Assembly: GCA_041551965.1 (NCBI GenBank) | Contig: JBFELU010000092.1 | Location: 1-7,775, forward strand | From: JBFELU01 sp041551965 | GTDB lineage: Bacteria > Actinomycetota > Acidimicrobiia > Spongiisociales > UBA11373 | Direction of reading: 5' to 3' | DNA: 7,775 nucleotides | Shown here: one piece after another, positions 5,760 to 7,775 of the stretch | Position numbering within the stretch: position 1 is the stretch's first letter | How the letters are laid out: the number at the start of each line of letters is the position of its first letter | Notes under the pieces: model-generated | The model's database searches: none | Told to the model about the DNA's origin: nothing | What the model saw: the letters and a program-made list of their open reading frames with translations, nothing else | Position numbers and translations under genes: made by a program

Positions 5760-7775
5760 CAGCCCGCCCCCTCCGCCGCCGCCTCCTCCTCGTCGAGCTG
5801 CTTGCGCAGCCAGGCGTCCTGGAGGAACTCGTCCTGATGCAGCTCACGGGTACGCCGGATGCTGGGCAACAGCCCCTCGGGTCGCTTCAGCATCATCCAC
5901 ACCAACAGCGCCCCGTAGATGAGCAGCTTGTAGGACTCGAACTCCCTCAGGAGCCCCGGCTGAGTAGGACCTCCCAGAATGCCGACCAGCATGACCGCCC
6001 CCACGGCGACGCCGGGGATGTTGCCCATCCCGCCGACGATGATGAGCACCAGCACGATGATCGACACCAGCAACGCAAAGCTGTTGGGGAAGATCGAGCC
6101 GATCTTGACTGCGAACAACGCTCCGCCGAACGAGGCAAGGATGGCGCCGGTGATGAAGGCCAACAGTTTGGCGGTCACGATGTTGATGCCCATCGCCTCA
6201 GCGACCTGCTCGTCCTCCCGCATGGCCATCCAGGCGCGCCCGATCCGCGAGTCCTGGATCCGCCACGAGATGTAGGCGGCGAGAATCGCAAACAAGAGAA
6301 CCAGATACACGATCGCCTGAGTGTTGGTCCCGAGGATCTCGATGGGGCCGTCGTCCTTGGCGAAGAACCACAATCCGAAACCGGCGCCGAACAACGTGAT
6401 CCCAAAGCCTCCCAACCGCCACAGGACGTTGCTTCGGTCGGCGGCCCCCGGGCTGTCCGGCTCTCCGCCCGCCAGACGCGACCGGTTGTTGCGGGCCCAC
6501 CACAGCGCATACCCCAGCAACCCGGTTGTCAGGACGATCATCCCGACAACGGCGAACCCCCGGCTGATGATGATCGACGGCACGTTGATGATGCCCTGCG
6601 CCCCCCCGGTGATCGGCTTGGTCCAGTCGGAGAGGAACATGATGCGGACGATCTCCCCAAAGCCGAGGGTGACGATCGCCAGGTAGTCGCCGCGCATTCG
6701 GATCACCGGCGTCCCCACCATGATCCCGGCGATCACCGCGGCCACGATCACGATCAGGATCACGATCCAGAAGGGCCACTCGGGGGTGATCCGCGGCGAT
6801 TCGGGAGACATGAGGATCGCCGTCGTGTAGGCACCCACGGCAAAGAATGCGACGTAGCCCAGGTCGAGGAGACCGGCGAGCCCGACCACCACGTTCAAGC
6901 CCAGGCCCATGAGCAAGAACAGGCCCACCGTGGCAAAGATCTCGTTGACGAAGCCGCCGACAAAGGTGGGCATCCAGAACCCGATGAAGATGAACACCAC
7001 GGCAACGATGAACCCCGTTCGACGACGAGTCTCGTCGGGGAGACCGGCAAAGCGCTCGCGAAAGGATTCCCGGCTCCCACCGAGGGCGTAGGTCACCACC
7101 GCTCCAACGGCAAAGACCACGATGGCGGCGTACCAGGCGAGCCCTCTGGTCGACGGGTCGTGCAACCACTCGGCCACCGGCTCCAAATCGGGTACGAGCC
7201 ACCCCACGAGGGCCGCCTCGTGGAGGCCGCGCAGCACCTGACCGATGATCAGCTCGAGCAGCGAGAACATGACCACCCACACTGCCCCGCCGACCACCGC
7301 CTTGCGAAGGCGCGGCCGGAGAAGATGGAAAGCCCCACCGATGGCACCGAGGGCGACCCCGCCCAGGACCACGGCGATGACCCCGAAGGCGGTGTTCACC
7401 TCACCCTCACCTCGCGTGAAGGTGAGGAGCTCCAGGAGTCGCGGTGAGACGTTCGGCAAGCTGTCCCGCAAGTCGACGGAGTCGATCAGGACGATGAACA
7501 GCGCGAGCATCCCCCCCGCGATGAGGCCGGCGGCGGCGCCGCCGGCCACGTTGTGGAGACCGGACTCGGGAGCCTCCATGCCCTCCAGAACCGGCCGTTG
7601 CGTTGCCCGGTAGCCGAACACGAGAGGCAGCCAAACGAGGGCCAGGTAGCCGAGACCGAGGATCGGGTCGACGATGGCCCGTTCCCCGAAGTTTTCGACC
7701 ATCCCGATGACGGAGACAAAAACGACCCCGATTCCGGCGATGAGGCCCCACTTGACGACCGCATGAAGGTCGAGA
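5759..7775 (-). CDS. livM: Branched-chain amino acid-type ABC transporter permease LivM with N-terminal membrane extension (5' end outside window)
   Basis: The frame is open to the right edge, giving at least 671 residues. An ATG at 7702 exists, but the 24 codons before it read as membrane protein (KWGLIAGIGVVFVSVIG), so the start is probably beyond the window. Counting from that Met, the LivM core spans about 230-615. It contains FATVGLFLLMGLGLNVVVGLAGLLDLGYVAFFAVGAYT (256-292), MRGDYLAIVTLGFGEIVRI (336-353), the cytoplasmic ATPase-contact loop DSRIGRAWMAMREDEQVAEAMGIN (484-507) and GGMGNIPGVAVGAV (557-570). The core usually starts near residue 1 and totals 300-420 residues. Here about 250 extra residues with roughly six hydrophobic helices (window edge, then 12-30, 52-73, 103-125, 135-157, 189-207) precede it and do not look like LivH. 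The core also holds a polar insertion near 403-430 and an extra helix. A charged tail (616-647) ends the protein. Confidence 0.93.
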   Translation of the reverse strand, partial: LDLHAVVKWGLIAGIGVVFVSVIGMVENFGERAIVDPILGLGYLALVWLPLVFGYRATQRPVLEGMEAPESGLHNVAGGAAAGLIAGGMLALFIVLIDSVDLRDSLPNVSPRLLELLTFTRGEGEVNTAFGVIAVVLGGVALGAIGGAFHLLRPRLRKAVVGGAVWVVMFSLLELIIGQVLRGLHEAALVGWLVPDLEPVAEWLHDPSTRGLAWYAAIVVFAVGAVVTYALGGSRESFRERFAGLPDETRRRTGFIVAVVFIFIGFWMPTFVGGFVNEIFATVGLFLLMGLGLNVVVGLAGLLDLGYVAFFAVGAYTTAILMSPESPRITPEWPFWIVILIVIVAAVIAGIMVGTPVIRMRGDYLAIVTLGFGEIVRIMFLSDWTKPITGGAQGIINVPSIIISRGFAVVGMIVLTTGLLGYALWWARNNRSRLAGGEPDSPGAADRSNVLWRLGGFGITLFGAGFGLWFFAKDDGPIEILGTNTQAIVYLVLLFAILAAYISWRIQDSRIGRAWMAMREDEQVAEAMGINIVTAKLLAFITGAILASFGGALFAVKIGSIFPNSFALLVSIIVLVLIIVGGMGNIPGVAVGAVMLVGILGGPTQPGLLREFESYKLLIYGALLVWMMLKRPEGLLPSIRRTRELHQDEFLQDAWLRKQLDEEEAAAEGAG
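5770..5774 (-). promoter_or_regulatory. Ribosome binding site for livG inside the end of livM
   Basis: GGAGG followed by a G-rich run on the minus strand lies within the last codons of livM, with 10 nt between it and the livG ATG at 5759. The placement supports the TGATG coupled start of livG. Confidence 0.6.

Noticed and set aside
7407..7427. Inverted repeat CTCACCT / AGGTGAG with a 7-nt loop
   Set aside because: It lies inside livM coding sequence, is short, and has no associated regulatory context. Chance is a sufficient explanation.
5753..7447. A 564-codon plus-strand open frame opposite livM
   Set aside because: It is rich in His, Asp, Arg, Gly and Pro with no domain pattern, and it lies antisense to a clearly recognisable permease. 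This is the usual high-GC shadow.
7527..7550. GC-rich palindrome centred in GGCGGCGCCGCC
   Set aside because: It encodes a Gly/Ala membrane helix of livM, and such repeats are expected there. There is no T-run or gap that would make it a terminator or operator.

Overview
The window is high-GC bacterial DNA, densely coded with almost no spacer, and long spurious open frames lie opposite most genes. GTG starts, GGAGG-type ribosome binding sites and the protein types (a Liv-type ABC transporter and a CBS-BON protein) fit a high-GC actinobacterium. An environmental, Acidimicrobiia-like lineage is my guess; the sequence alone does not fix the taxon. I see no rRNA, tRNA, CRISPR array, insertion sequence or phage gene.

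Layout. At the left edge (1-915, plus strand) is the C-terminal part of an FAD-dependent amine/amino-acid oxidoreductase of the DAO family. Its stop codon shares a CTAG palindrome with the stop of a convergent gene. Everything from there to the right edge is one tight minus-strand gene string. In transcription order it is: livM (permease with an unusual N-terminal membrane extension, running off the right edge), livG and livF (ATPases), the large and small subunits of a split aconitase X, a CBS-CBS-BON protein, and an ornithine cyclodeaminase/mu-crystallin family reductase. Junctions are TGATG, ATGA, 32 nt, an 8-nt overlap, 57 nt and 10 nt, so a single operon is likely. Its promoter, and probably livH and the binding-protein gene, would lie beyond the right edge.

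How the genes may work together. Characterised bacterial aconitase X enzymes dehydrate cis-3-hydroxy-L-proline to delta1-pyrroline-2-carboxylate. Reductases of the ornithine cyclodeaminase/mu-crystallin family convert that cyclic imine to L-proline. Finding both in one operon with an amino-acid-type importer suggests a self-contained uptake and catabolic unit for cis-3-hydroxy-L-proline or a related cyclic imino acid. The neighbouring DAO-family flavoenzyme could feed a D-imino acid into the same imine pool or act on the product. The substrate is inferred, not shown. The CBS-BON protein between the enzyme genes is the part no known pathway explains. Gaps between genes are all short (57 nt at most), so no long non-coding stretch remains.
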